Shown here piece after piece: positions 24,715 to 35,765 of a stretch of DNA of 64,000 nucleotides. The notes beneath the pieces were generated by a model. It was not told the DNA's origin and made no database searches. It was given only the letters and a program-made list of their open reading frames with translations. Both the position numbers and the translations under genes were made by a program. Where the stretch lies: positions 1,106,919-1,170,918 of the forward strand of contig NW_004955426.1 of the NCBI RefSeq assembly GCF_000276665.1, given 5' to 3'. The DNA comes from Chinchilla lanigera. Its lineage: Eukaryota > Chordata > Mammalia > Rodentia > Chinchillidae. Each line of letters starts with the position of its first letter. Position 1 is the stretch's first letter.

Positions 24715-25600
24715 AAAAACCACTATGAGAGATAAATTGAGTTACTCTAGGTATCATTTCTAACTTGTTTTTCTTTGTGGTCATATTGTATCTGTGTAAC
24801 TTAATCTTATTTTGTATTACTATTCATTATTACTGGAATTTCCTATATTTGTACATATTTGTGAGTGACACTGAAAATTATATAAGATACAAAGTAATGC
24901 TAAAGTAGACAGACTCACATTTAAAATCCATTTTCCATAGAAACTCTGTCTCTAGCTGTCATCATCATATCTTGAAAGAGGAATCTATGGCATAGTTTCT
25001 ACATGATCAGACAGGAAGCTTTGGTAATGTGGTACTCTGCCCAAGAATTTGCACTTTAGTATAATAGGGCCTTGTGCAGAAGCCCGGGAGCATCTCACAT
25101 GGTCTTGCTGAGAGGTGAGTGGAATTATTCTTTAAAGGAATCATTACTCTCAGCATTTCTGTCATGTTTTCTCTGAAAATGTTAAAGGTCATTTTACTTT
25201 TTTAAAAGAAAATATCTAACACTTAATGAGTCATAGACAGATCATTCTATTTGGTTTCTATCTGTAGCAGATAAAGATCAAAACCATAGTTTTAACCCAG
25301 ATGTGTCAGGGGAGTAGAATAGTGGATCTACAGCCCTGGCTCTAGGGAGGAGCGGAGAAGGTAGGGGACCTTTTCTAATGTCTTGGTAAAAACAAAGGGG
25401 CAGCCGGTGCGGGGAGGGTGAAGGATGTACCCAACGATGGTGAGCAGGGATCCAAGACGAATACCCAGAACTTTTAACCTTGAGTTTCCTGCTCCATTGG
25501 CTTGTCTTTCACCCAAATTTGGGAATTGACACTCCCAACTGAGGTGTGTGATAGACAGATCACTTAATTTCTTTACATGTAGTGAAAACATGCATCTGTC
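24715..25600. other. Unassigned DNA
   Basis: AT-rich at the start, moderately GC-rich at 25330-25500. No repeat or gene is recognised. Confidence 0.4.
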
Positions 25601-25755
25601 CCAAGTAATTATTTTATTTTATTTTATTTTTTTATTTTTTTATTTTTTATTTTTGGTTTTTCTCCGGTACCAGGAACCGAACTCACAACCTTGCGCTTGC
25701 CAGGCAGGCACTTTTGCCGCTGAGCTAAATCCCCAGCCCCAAGTAATTATTTTAT
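25601..25755 (-). mobile_element. ID-type SINE, antisense, 17-bp TSD
   Basis: The T-rich (ATTTT)n tail at about 25618-25660 is followed by 'ctccggtaccaggaaccgaac', 'cgcttgccaggcaggc' and 'gctgagctaaatccccagc'. The flanks 'ccaagtaattattttat' at 25601-25617 and 25739-25755 are identical, although two C bases overlap the SINE head. Confidence 0.93.
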
Positions 25756-26340
25756 CTTTTACCCTTTTCCTGCCTTTTAATTAATTCTTTGTATGTCAAA
25801 CACTGAAGTTTACATGGCAGTGCTCAGTACAAAATGTATCTTACAAATTCCTCCCCATTTTGAAATCTGATTTTTCCCAAGTTCTGCCCTTGGCCCTATT
25901 CCTTCTCAACCCATATTCCTCACCGTCTTCCTGATGCTTCTTTCTTTCAAGCTTCACCTGTCTTGTGAGCTCCTGATTCAAACTTCTGATTGATCACCTC
26001 AAACTCCTTAGAACAAATCTGCTTCCCATCCAGATGGGCCAGGCTTTCCTTCCTCACTCTCGTGTAATGGGATGTAGCACCATCGGCCTTTCAAACAGAA
26101 ACATGGAGGCATCTTGGGCTCATATCACTTTCTATTCTTTCCCCGACACAGGGGTCTTCCCAGCACATGTACAATACAGTCTCAAAGGGCCAGTACTCAG
26201 AAGAAGGTCCTGCGTGTTTCAATGCTCTACTGCCGACACCTTAAATTTCTTAGTAACGTCTAACAAGTGGCTCTCTGCGTGGATTGACAACTGGTGGTCA
26301 TCTTGTAACAACACCCATCTTGTAACAACACTGAGCTGAA
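25756..26340. other. Unassigned DNA
   Basis: No named repeat. The frame at 26034-26339 has no recognised domain. Confidence 0.35.
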
Positions 26341-27060
26341 CCAGCATGGTGCTGGGTGTGGGAGGCCCACCTGAGGATTGTTGCTGGAAGTACAAGAGGT
26401 AGAACTGGAGAAGAACAAGAGAAGCTTTTGGGAGTTGAAAGAGGCTGTTGGTTTTCCTGGAGGAACTTGTCATACTGGCTTTCCTGATGAACTTAGCTGC
26501 TTTCATCCTCCAAGGAGCTCAGGACTTTGCTGGCACTGAGAATGGCTTTGGCTCACTTTGGAGAAGCTCTGGTCTTCACTCTGAGCATGGCTTCTTACCT
26601 CCGGAGGGGAAGATGGTGCACTGCTCAGTCTCCTGGAAGAGCTTGTGGTGTTGGCTTTCCTGATGGGAACTCAGCTGTCCCGGATCATTGAAGGAGCTCG
26701 GGCCTCACTGTTGCTGAGGATGGCTGTGTACCTTTTGGGGGAGCTCTGGTTCTTATTTTGAGAGTTGCTTCCTGGCTCCAGTACAGATCCCTCAGCCTAC
26801 TAGCACAGATCCTTCATTCCGCTGGCACAGACTTTCTAGATTCCACTACTGACCTTTGGGCCTTCCCAGCGCAGATCCATGAAACAGGCCTGTATGAGGC
26901 ATTGTAATGGGCTCTAGCCTCCAGCTGGATTCGTGGGAGGCATTGTTAAGGGCTCTAGGTCTTCAGCTGGACTCATGCAGGACATTATTATGGGATCCAG
27001 GTCCTCGGCTGGATTCTCTGGTCTTTAGTATGTGGACCGATTTCCTGCACTCCCTTGTAT
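26341..27060. repeat. Unclassified GC-richer repeat with internal tandem structure, probably LTR-derived
   Basis: There are two tiers of tandem similarity. First, 26445-26600 and 26628-26785 share, in the same order, 'ctggctttcctgatg', 'aaggagctc', 'gagaatggct'/'gaggatggct', 'gagctctggt' and 'ttcttacctcc'/'ttcctggctcc', with an offset of about 185 bp. Second, 26909-27020 holds three units of about 42 bp built on 'gggctctagg' plus 'cagctggattc' plus 'ggcattgtta'. Rodent LTRs often carry such internal repeats, but no terminus is certain. Frames at 26448-26663 and 26907-27089 lie inside it. Confidence 0.5.
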
Positions 27061-27297
27061 ATGACTCTTCGGGTGAGAATTATAAATAATCTTATAAAAT
27101 ATGAGTCCTGTATTATTGTTTTTCCTTGCAAAAACCTCAAACCACAACACCCTCCATGTTCGAACTGGGCACTGTAACCTATGACTGATCTTGTTCCCAA
27201 TCTTATGTTTCACTCTTAGCCATGCATCTCTATAACCTTTTCCCTCAAATGGTGATTGGAATTATTTTCCTAAATCTAGAAAGTTGACAACTTCATT

Positions 27298-27435
27298 AAG
27301 AGAAAGACCAAGGGGCTGGGGATTTAGCTCAGTGGCAAAGCGCCTGCCTGGCAAGCGCAAGGTCATGAGTTCGGTTCCCGGTACCGGAGAAAAACCAAAA
27401 AAAAAAACAAAAAAAAACCCCAAGAGAAAGACCAA
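27298..27435 (+). mobile_element. Young ID-type SINE with 14-bp TSD
   Basis: The body at 27312-27421 is a near-consensus copy: 'ggggctggggatttagctc', 'agtggcaaagcgcctgcc', 'gttcggttcccggtaccgg', then an A-rich tail. The TSD 'aagagaaagaccaa' is at 27298-27311 and 27422-27435, a perfect match. A short frame at 27284-27499 crosses it and is not a gene. Confidence 0.96.
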
Positions 27436-27525
27436 AATATCACTGTCTATTTACTTCCCAAAATATAAATGTACAATAAGAGTCTCCATCATGTCTTGAC
27501 TGCAGTTAATTTGCCAGCATAAATT

Positions 27526-27626
27526 TCTGTGCATTTTTATTTATTTTTTCATACCAGGAATCAAACGTATGACCTCGCACTTCGCTGGCAGGCACTATGC
27601 CACCGAGCTCTATCCCGGCTCTGTGC
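27526..27626 (-). mobile_element. Older ID-like SINE, antisense
   Basis: 'cataccaggaatcaaacg', 'cgctggcaggcac' and 'accgagctctatcccggc' are a diverged reverse-complemented ID copy. A short flank 'tctgtgc' occurs at 27526-27532 and 27620-27626. It lies about 90 bp from a young ID copy on the other strand. Confidence 0.8.
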
Positions 27627-28849
27627 TTGTTATTTTCTCCCCCCAGGGGGACTCTGCCCTTACGTGAAGGCTAATATTACACGGACTTAAAGTCACTTCC
27701 TGCTCTTCCTATCTGACTTACTCTACTCATTCTTCAAGCTTCAGTTTGATGTCACTCTGCACCTTCTGTCACCCTTCCTGGGTGGGTCCGGCAGTCTGGC
27801 CCTTGGACTTAGTCCAGGAAGTGGCTGCCAGCTGACTTATGTAGAGCTCCGGGACAGGAAGAAGTGACTCTTCCACTGCAGGACTCCTTCCAGCAGCTCT
27901 CTGATGAGAGCAGGGGAGACGATGTGGGTGTGTAACCGTGTGGTTCATTAACTACCCTGGCTTTGAACGAAGTCAGCAGGAGGGAAGACAGCTGCTCCTA
28001 AACCACTCGTTCTCTCAGGCGCACAGTACAAGCTGGTTTTCATAGAAATCCCAAACCCGTCCTTAGCTGATGACACCATTCCTCCTATGCTCGTTCCTCC
28101 CTTCTCTTCCCGCAGGTGGCGACAACTCACTCACTTCTAAACATGGCCAGGGTCGTCATCCTGTTCTATGTAAAGCTGTTAATCTGCACAGGGATTCCTA
28201 CCGCAGACAACCAGCATTGGCTACAGGAACATCTGCAGACCAGCATCAGGAGGTGTCCAGCTTCCTCTGGCCACACCTCTGCGCGGGTACCACTCACCAC
28301 GTTCCTTCCCAGGGCCCAGGACTGTCCCGTGTCCACCAAGATTTTGCATGCATTGATTTTCTGTCTAAGGAATCAAGTATTTGAATTCATGACTAACGCC
28401 TTACTTGTTCCACAGACACGACCCGACTAATAGTAAACAGTAGCCATGATAGGAAGAGACATAACTGCTATTTCTGAGGGACCCAAAGTTCTCATCCCAG
28501 CTATTGCAGGAGATTGCTTGCAAAACGTTGGCTCAGTATGATCAAGGAAGCATTAGCATCAATTTACATTCTCGTGTTCCTATTCCTTACTCTAAGCTTT
28601 CCTGCATTTCATCATTTCATTTTAAAAAATTATGATTTTCACTGTTAAAAGTAACCTTTAGAGAACAACAGAACATAGTTCTGAACATAGTTCAGAACAT
28701 AGTTCTAGAACATAGTTCAAAGCATGAAAATGATGATTTCCAAATAGGTGTTGGTGATTTAAATATCACTTGAATTTGACTTTCTGGTTGCCAGAGGAGT
28801 TTTTCAAAATCTCTTCAAATATGTCCTGATTTACACACATGCCAAACTA
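27627..28849. other. Unassigned DNA
   Basis: Two 104-codon frames overlap at 28070-28430 in different phases, with no recognised domain. Being mutually overlapping and about equal in length, they look like chance in a moderately GC-rich stretch. Confidence 0.35.
28671..28719. repeat. 12-bp minisatellite, four units
   Basis: 'gaacatagttc' plus T or A repeats at 28671, 28683, 28695 and 28708. Each unit is itself an inverted repeat, GAAC-ATA-GTTC. Confidence 0.9.
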
Positions 28850-28960
28850 TAAGTGCAATCATTCACTTAACACATGCTTACTAAATCCATACTATGTACT
28901 ATGCAAAGTTTAAAAAAACACATGTAATCACTATTCTAATGATACAGATAGCTATATTAG
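28850..28960 (+). mobile_element. Probable L2/MIR-type 3' relic
   Basis: 'cattcacttaacacatgcttactaaatcc' and 'atactatgtactatgcaaag' resemble the 'attgagcacctactatgtgccaggc' theme of ancient mammalian repeats. The assignment is weak. Confidence 0.4.
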
Positions 28961-30544
28961 CATACATATTATATGACAATAAAATTATATGTAAGTATTG
29001 AATGCAGTACAGATAAAGCCTACTACATGGCTGTACATGCAAGATTATCCAAGCTTTAAGGATAATGTTTATAAAAATATGTCTTGTTCTGGAAAGAAGG
29101 TAGTTGTGTGTGTTTTTTCCTGACAGCTGACCAAATTCATGTGGTAGGTTCTGAGTTACTCATGTTTAAGAGTATGAATATAATACAAATATTTAAGAAT
29201 CACTTTCTCTGTATATATTTATATACAGAGAATAGCCCAGCACACTTCAAGAGTGATTGGCTGTCCAGTTTATTTTACACTGTCCTTTAAACTGTCTACA
29301 ATCTAAAAATTTTTGCATCTTTAAATGTCATAGTGTGACCTCAAAAAGCAGTGTTGCATGAATGTGCAGTACCAGCTTGCATGCCGGAGCCAGCATTTCA
29401 CGCATCTGCACAGGAAATTTAAAAACCTCTGAAGTATCCATATGCTGAGACTCTGAACTTACTTCCACATGAGATGCAAACAGAAATTGCATGCATACTC
29501 TTTGAAAAAATCACAAGCAGTGATAATTCTCTAAAACACATTCCTATGTGCTTTTCAGTACAATACTAAAAAGAAAGTGTACTAGTGTTTGTGTCACACA
29601 AGTTGATCATGAAATAGAATCAATCAAGTCTCTATAAAGGCAGTACAAACAAACAAGCCAGAAACATGGATCCCATTAATTCACACCAACAAATAGATTT
29701 TTTTAGTGAAAGGGAGTTGCTTTTCTTTGCTAAAACATCTTGGTCAATACCGCCTGAAAGTGTGTTTTCTCAGCACAGGAATATTGCAAAGCTTTCCCTC
29801 AAATATTAGTCCATTCATTTTCCTTGTATAATAAAAGTGACACTGGAAGGTTAATGATGTGAAACTCTGCAGACAAAATGAAGCTACTATCCTCTTTCTG
29901 CTGACAAGACCATAGTAATGCAATGTGAAAAATTAGAAAGAGAGGAATAGAGTCTCAGGTGGAAATTCAGTTTATGATGTATTTTAACCAGCAGGAGCTA
30001 CACTTTACTAGGTAGCCCATAGACGTGTGTACAGTAATTTAATTTATGGCTAAGAGTATTCAAGATGCTGTAATCAAGGGGCGAACTTGGTTGGGCTATC
30101 CTGTATTCCACATCAAAATGTGTCTTTGAATTTCTTTGCATTCCGCAGTCCTTGACATAAATGCAAACCACAAGTACACAATTATATGATTTTTACAACA
30201 CTACAAAGTATCCTTTTTATGAATACAGCACCACATTGGGAATTTAAATAACACTTATGTTTGAATTTCGGCAGAAGTGTGTATGTTCTACATGTGGGAA
30301 ATCTACATATTCAAAGGTACAATTTTCAGTTAAGTCTCCAAAGTAATTGTCTAATAATATCTATAATAAAGTCTTAGCACTTTACTACAAAACTTAATGG
30401 TGTAATTCAAATAGAATATTAACTTATAACACACAATAATTGAAGAATTATCAACTAATATAAGAATAGAATTTTTAGAGTCACCACAAATTATTTATAT
30501 ATAATTATATATAACCATTTCTGAAGTCCCTAACCACTAAAGTC
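28961..30544. other. Unassigned AT-rich DNA
   Basis: Apart from the palindrome at 29205, no feature is recognised. Long AT-rich stretch without repeats I can name. Confidence 0.4.
29205..29232. other. Perfect 13-bp inverted repeat with 2-nt spacer
   Basis: 'ttctctgtatata' at 29205-29217 and its exact reverse complement at 29220-29232 are separated by 'tt'. The structure could form a cruciform or RNA hairpin. Confidence 0.9.
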
Positions 30545-31295
30545 AGGAAATTCTCATGGCATCAATTCAACATGGCAAAGGAAATCCTTGCCAAAGCAAT
30601 TAGACATGAAAATGAAATAAAAGACATCCAGGTAGGAGAGGAAAAACAAAGCCTATGTTTATCACAGGTGTCATGAGCTCACATATATAAAATCCTAAGA
30701 ATACATGCAATGACTTTTTGAATTCATAATCATGTTCAGTGTGGTTGAAGATCAGTATAGAAAAATCATTTTTTCCATATGCTAGAAATGGGAAATTCAA
30801 AAATCAAATTGATAGTCTCATTTCATTTATAATAGTATAAAATGTTCTGGTGTAATTTAGCAAAACAAGTGCAAAACACACCATGAAAATGATAAAAAAT
30901 AGTGCTGAAAAACTACAGATGATCTGTGTTAATATAAAGACACTGCATGTTCATAGACTATATTTTAATATTTATAAGACTGCAATACTCAACAAATTTC
31001 AGATTTAACAAAATTTCTATGAAAACTCGGCTGTTTTATTTTTCTATTTTTACAGAAATTGAAAAGCCATTTCTAAAACTTATATGGAACTGCAAGGATC
31101 CAGAATAGCTAAGCAGTCTTAAAAAAGAAGACTACATTTGGAGAATCCTACTTCCTAATTTTAAAACTTCCTTTAGATGTTTATATAAATACTACAGTCC
31201 TAAGATGAATTTTTCATAAAGAATATGTATTTTAGATAAGTATAATAATTACTTTGTAGAATCAAAAAAATCTTGTATTCCAGATTTCAGAAATT
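30545..31295 (+). mobile_element. Old L1 (L1M-like) ORF2 fragment
   Basis: 'caacatggcaaaggaaatcc', 'gcaattagacatgaaaatgaaataaaagacatcc', 'gaaattgaaaagccatttctaaaac', 'tatatggaactgcaaggatccagaatagc' and 'tttggagaatcctacttcctaattttaaaac' are collinear with the L1 ORF2 region from around the RT catalytic motif onward. The frame is broken throughout, so it is an ancient inactive copy. Confidence 0.85.
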
Positions 31296-31839
31296 CCTAA
31301 TTTTAATATAAGCTACACTGAGTATTGTAGGTTCTTTGTGAAATATATGAAATCTATGCTGCTAAGCACCCAGCAGAAAGGACACTGAAATCATACAATT
31401 ATCCTATTTCCTAAATTACTGGCTTAATTTCATCTTCCATAATTTTATGTCTCCTTTAACTACACTTCCAAGATTTAAACATATTAATTAATCTAAGAAA
31501 AATGTAAACAAGTCAAGCTTTAATGTCTATTCCCGCCAAAATTAAATTACTCATGTACAAAATCAAATTAAAGTAGTTCTGAAAATGTCTAAATTCTTGT
31601 CCTTATGATAAGGTAACAAGAAACGATTATGTCACTCAAGTAAATTTTAACAGGTTTATTAATTTAAAATTGACAAAACATATACATCAAATTGAATGTT
31701 TTGAAACATCTATTCCTTGTGAAATAATTACCGACTCAAGCTAATTAGTTAGTGGCCATTACCTCCTATAGTGGCTTTTTTTTTTGCATGATATAAACAC
31801 TTAAGAATTTCCCTTTTAAGAAATTTCAAGAAAGCAATA

Positions 31840-32060
31840 CAGTATAGTATTACTAATTATGGTCACTCTGCTATGTATTAAATCTACAGACAGAAAGATA
31901 AAGACTATATGACCTCATTTAATATAAAGTAGTCAAACACACAAAGGCAGAGAGAAGCACCATGCTTGTCAGAGAGTGGTAGGAGGCAAAAATGGGTGAT
32001 GTTAGTTAAAGAGTATAAATTTCTAGTGACAGAACTCTGAGAGACGAAGTATTTATTCCT
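31840..32060 (+). mobile_element. Probable old L1 3'UTR fragment
   Basis: 'gacagaaagataaagactatatgacctcatttaatataaagtagtc' and 'gtcagagagtggtaggaggc' resemble the section just downstream of ORF2 in old L1s. It may belong to the same copy as 30545-31295. Confidence 0.45.
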
Positions 32061-34130
32061 ATGTGTTTTTTCCTTACTAGGTTATTGAGAACTGCACTGC
32101 ATGGATGAAGTGACTGGGATCACTAAGGGTAGCAATGCACTCTCCATAGCATGGTCAGCAAACACGGAATTCAAGCACTTTCAGACTTGCAGACTGCCGG
32201 CTTGATGATCACGTCCTCAACAGCAACCCTTTATGTCTTTCTGCAGCAGAACTTTTCAGAAACACTTGCAGTTCTCTGAGTACCATTCACCCACTCTCAC
32301 TGGACTTTCACCCAATTATTTCACTGAAATTTACCCTGTCAAGGTTACTGAGGCTTCCACGTTAGCACATTCAATCATACCTACTCCTGACTCATCTGCA
32401 CATTTTCTTAGCAGCTCTGAACGTGGTTGACAACCTCTTCCTCAAAATCTTCTCTTCTTTATCACTGGGAATGAAAGGGTTTTATGTTTACTTTCATTTC
32501 CTTTTTCTAGGTTTTTTCTTTCTATTCAACTTTTACATATTAGAGCACTTAGATCTAGATCGTTGTGTCTTCTGCAACTGCATTTTCTGAAGCAACATGA
32601 GATGCTGTTGGATGTTATCCATATTTTCTTTTCTTGTTTACTAGTTTATTTCCCCCATAACACTGGTGTGTAGGCCCTGTGTGTCACAACACATAGAAAA
32701 TACGTAATAATTACTTGTTCGTTTGCTGGCTTGTTGGTTGGCTGGCTGGTTAGTTGGCTGGTTTGCTGGATGGACGGATGCATGCATGGATGGTTGAGTG
32801 AATGAATAAATGAACAGAAGGAAAGAAGGAAGAATGTGTGCAGATGTAAACTTTAATCTCTTGTTCCTGGAATAATGGACTTGTCTTGGTAAAGAGTGGT
32901 GACTGAAAATTTCTCTAGTGTTCTCTTTTCTGACGAAGTTTCAGTCTGTTTTGTCTGCATTTTCTGTCCCACTGCATTCTACCTCCTAGGGCAATTGTAT
33001 CAGGACTGCTGACTCCAAATATTAACACGGACCTGTCACCACCGAATCCTAAGAATAACCGAGATTAGAGAAAAGAAACAAGCCAGCCTCTGATCCTTGC
33101 TACAAGTACAAATACTCCAGAGGGGATTTAACCACACTATGCTTGAACAGGAATGCCATAATTTATGGAGACAGAGTGATGTTTTCACTAGTACTAAAGT
33201 AACTGAGTTCATAGTAGCAGAAGCTCCGGTACAGTTGTTTCTGAGTAGCCTACGGTTTTGCACCAGACCTTGATTTCAATCCTAGCAGCTTGTCACCATG
33301 GGGCCCTCTTAGAGCTTATTTCGTTTCTTTCGTGTCCTCTCTGATGCTGTCAAGATTGCTTTTGAACTGTGCCTCTCCTGGTTTTCCCTGCCTTCATCCA
33401 GTGCCAGCTGATTGACTGCCATGCATCCTGCTTCCCCGTCAGATGGGCAGCTTCAGTCTCTCAGTAGCTTTTGTGGGGAAACTGTGTGTTTTCAACTACC
33501 ATATGCCAGAGCTCAGCACCTAGCAGTCTGTGATAAATCGACTTAATATAGTCAGGATCTCTGCTTAGGAGAAATGCTAATGATGACAAAGATTTACATT
33601 TCCCAATGAACCAGTGTGATTATATGAACCTAAGGAAACAAATGAAAATAAATTACTCTGTGTTATATGGTTTATCATTTACTTAATGCAATTTTCATTG
33701 TTTTCCTATTTTCTATATCAACTATTTTAAATTATGGAAAAATACAGGGAGATTTCCAGCTTGAGTTTTCAAGCAAATGATGCACTTATTACCACCAGGA
33801 AATACAATAAAAATTCACATCAAAGGGAAGTTTGGCAGTTTAGAAAAATGATATATCAAAATCTTTTCAAAATTAAAATGACCATATATTTTAAAACATT
33901 ATTTATCTTCAATAACACCTTTGAGTTTGCCCTCTTCCTCTGTCATCACAATGTCAAAAAAAATCCTGTCTCCACATCAAGATTCTTTCCCTGTAACTGA
34001 GCTTCCCTTGATTATTCTCAGGCAATTTATTGAATTGTTTTAGTGATTTAGATTTAGATTTAGATTCAATTTATTGAATCTGTTTCAGTGACTATTTCTC
34101 ACTCAATGTTCTTGCAGAGGGATAATAGCT
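32061..34130. other. Unassigned DNA with small simple repeats
   Basis: No gene or named repeat. 32719-32830 is a degenerate tetranucleotide region (ggct/ggtt, then gga tg c units, then gaaggaa). 34023-34091 has two 24-bp direct repeats ('caatttattgaat...agtga') flanking a (TTTAGA)n run. Confidence 0.5.
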
Positions 34131-34270
34131 GGTCTTACCTGAGAGAGGTGTTCTCTGGGTTGAACGAAATAATCCATGGAAACTGTTGAGCATAATGCTT
34201 AGCTCATAGCAAATGTTTAATATATGTTTGCCTTCCTCATCTTCACCACCACTTCTATCAAACAAGCCAA
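34131..34270 (+). mobile_element. MIR 3' part
   Basis: 'gaacgaaataatccatggaaactgttgagcataatgcttagctcatagcaaatgtttaatatatg' in pieces matches the 3' section of MIR ('aatgagataat...gcttagcacatagtaa...caataaatg' order). Confidence 0.65.
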
Positions 34271-34784
34271 CACCTAATTTTAACTTTCTTAGCATTCTTT
34301 AAAACAATTTGCCATATATATCAGCATTCAGATCTGAACCAGTATCTGGTACAATTGGGTATTTAGTAAATGTATACTAAGCATTGGTGACATATCGTCC
34401 TCTCTTATAGCTCCTCGGAGACACACATTATGTGTCACACTTCTGAGGCTGGACACAGTGTTCAGGACAGCAGACACAGTGGGTGCTCCTTGCTGAACAG
34501 CGCACAGCCAAAGTTGAACATTCCTTAGGGTGTGACAAAGACAGCTATGTATTCCATTATGGTGGCAAGTGACATAAGTATATTTTATAAATGCTCCTTT
34601 CTGGCTTTTTACTGATAATTGATATATGCTTGAAGAATAATGTTATAACTTGGAAATTCTTTCCAGCTGTTTGAAGCCAGCTTCATATGGCAAAGCTAAA
34701 GTAGAGGGCAGCAAGAGATCCATCTCAAATCAAACAGTACGTGAATATTGCTATTAATTGTCATCTTAGAATGTGAGGATTAAA

Positions 34785-34831
34785 AATATTAAGTAGGTCG
34801 ATGTTAAGTAGAGTATGATCTACTTAATATT
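34785..34831. other. 12-bp perfect inverted repeat
   Basis: 'aatattaagtag' at 34785-34796 and 'ctacttaatatt' at 34820-34831 are exact reverse complements with a 23-nt spacer. 'ttaagtagag' recurs inside the loop. It may be a small degenerate MITE or chance in AT-rich DNA. Confidence 0.7.
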
Positions 34832-34944
34832 GTCATAAACAGATCTTTCTGTCTGTGTTTGTTGTTGGACTAAAGACTATAAATGTTGTATGACAGACAT
34901 GATTGAAGTGTAATTTAGTATTCAGTCTTTATAGTGTGCGATGT

Positions 34945-35100
34945 AAGGGAAAGGGCAGTGGACTAAAGCTTCAGGACTCCAACAGTAGTCTTGCCTTTGA
35001 AATTTTGAACAAGATACCTTATAACCGGGCTTTAGTTTTCATCTGCAACTTGTCAGCTTTCTTCCAGCTGTGAAATCCTAAATTTCTAATAATAACCCAT
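34945..35100 (+). mobile_element. Possible MIR
   Basis: 'gggcagtggactaaagcttcaggactccaac', 'gaacaagataccttataacc' and 'tttagttttcatctgcaac' follow the 5'-to-middle order of MIR, but similarity is weak. Confidence 0.4.
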
Positions 35101-35179
35101 CATCACAATCTAGTGTTTTGTTAGTGTCTTTCTCCCAAAGCATTGCCACAGACTACAATCAGCTCTGTTATCCATGTTA

Positions 35180-35765
35180 GAATTCAACACTCCACCCAGG
35201 CTCTATCTATAGGGAGACAATATCAAATCAGCGCTTACAATGAGGATCTGCTGCATGCAGCAGCCGCCAGCTCTGCCTCCATGTGAATGAGGCTCTCTTG
35301 GTGCACAGGGAAATTGCAGAGCCCAGAGATATCCTAAACCAGTATTCCCCAGTCATTCTCATCACAGCAGACTCAAGACAAAGTGGCAGAACTCAATGAC
35401 TACATTCACCTGCTACCACTGTTAAAAGCCAGGCCACCTCAAGAACAACTGCCCTAAGAAGCCCCCTGGGCCATGCCCTGAATGCAAAGGTGACCACTGA
35501 AGATCAGTCTGCCCTCTGAAGCAGAGGCCCCAGAGCTCAGATCCATCCTACCAGTTAGTCCAACAGGAATGAGGGGGCCCAAGGCATACTCTGCCTTCTC
35601 CCTCTGACCAGACTGTCATCTCCATGGAGGACCCCCGGGTAATCACGACTACAGAGGTAAAAGAAAACAGCCTGTTGCTAGACACAGGTGCAAGTCTCTC
35701 GGTCCTTATTTTCAATCCCGGCCTTCCTTCCAGCCATCATACCTCAGTGAAAGGAGTCACTGGTG
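35180..35765 (+). pseudogene. Class I endogenous retrovirus gag (nucleocapsid)-protease remnant
   Basis: 35411-35452 encodes a retroviral CCHC zinc knuckle: Cys codons at 35411, 35420 and 35450 and His at 35435. An in-frame TAA at 35423 sits inside the finger. A second Cys-Cys-His pattern starts at 35474 and ends in a TGA at 35498. At 35681-35689, in the same phase, is the aspartic protease motif D-T-G in the context LLDTGAS. Gag and pro in one frame, with a short knuckle-to-protease distance, fit gammaretrovirus-like (ERV1) organisation. No LTR, pol or env was recognised. Multiple stops make the fragment non-functional. Confidence 0.82.

Noticed and set aside
27312..27421. tRNA gene
   Set aside because: The A and B boxes are those of an ID SINE; there is a poly(A) tail and TSD, and no acceptor stem.
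28070..28430. Two 104-codon frames
   Set aside because: Mutually overlapping in different phases, with no domain, start or splice evidence to favour either.
28671..28719. CRISPR-like array
   Set aside because: Units are contiguous with no spacers, and the genome is eukaryotic.
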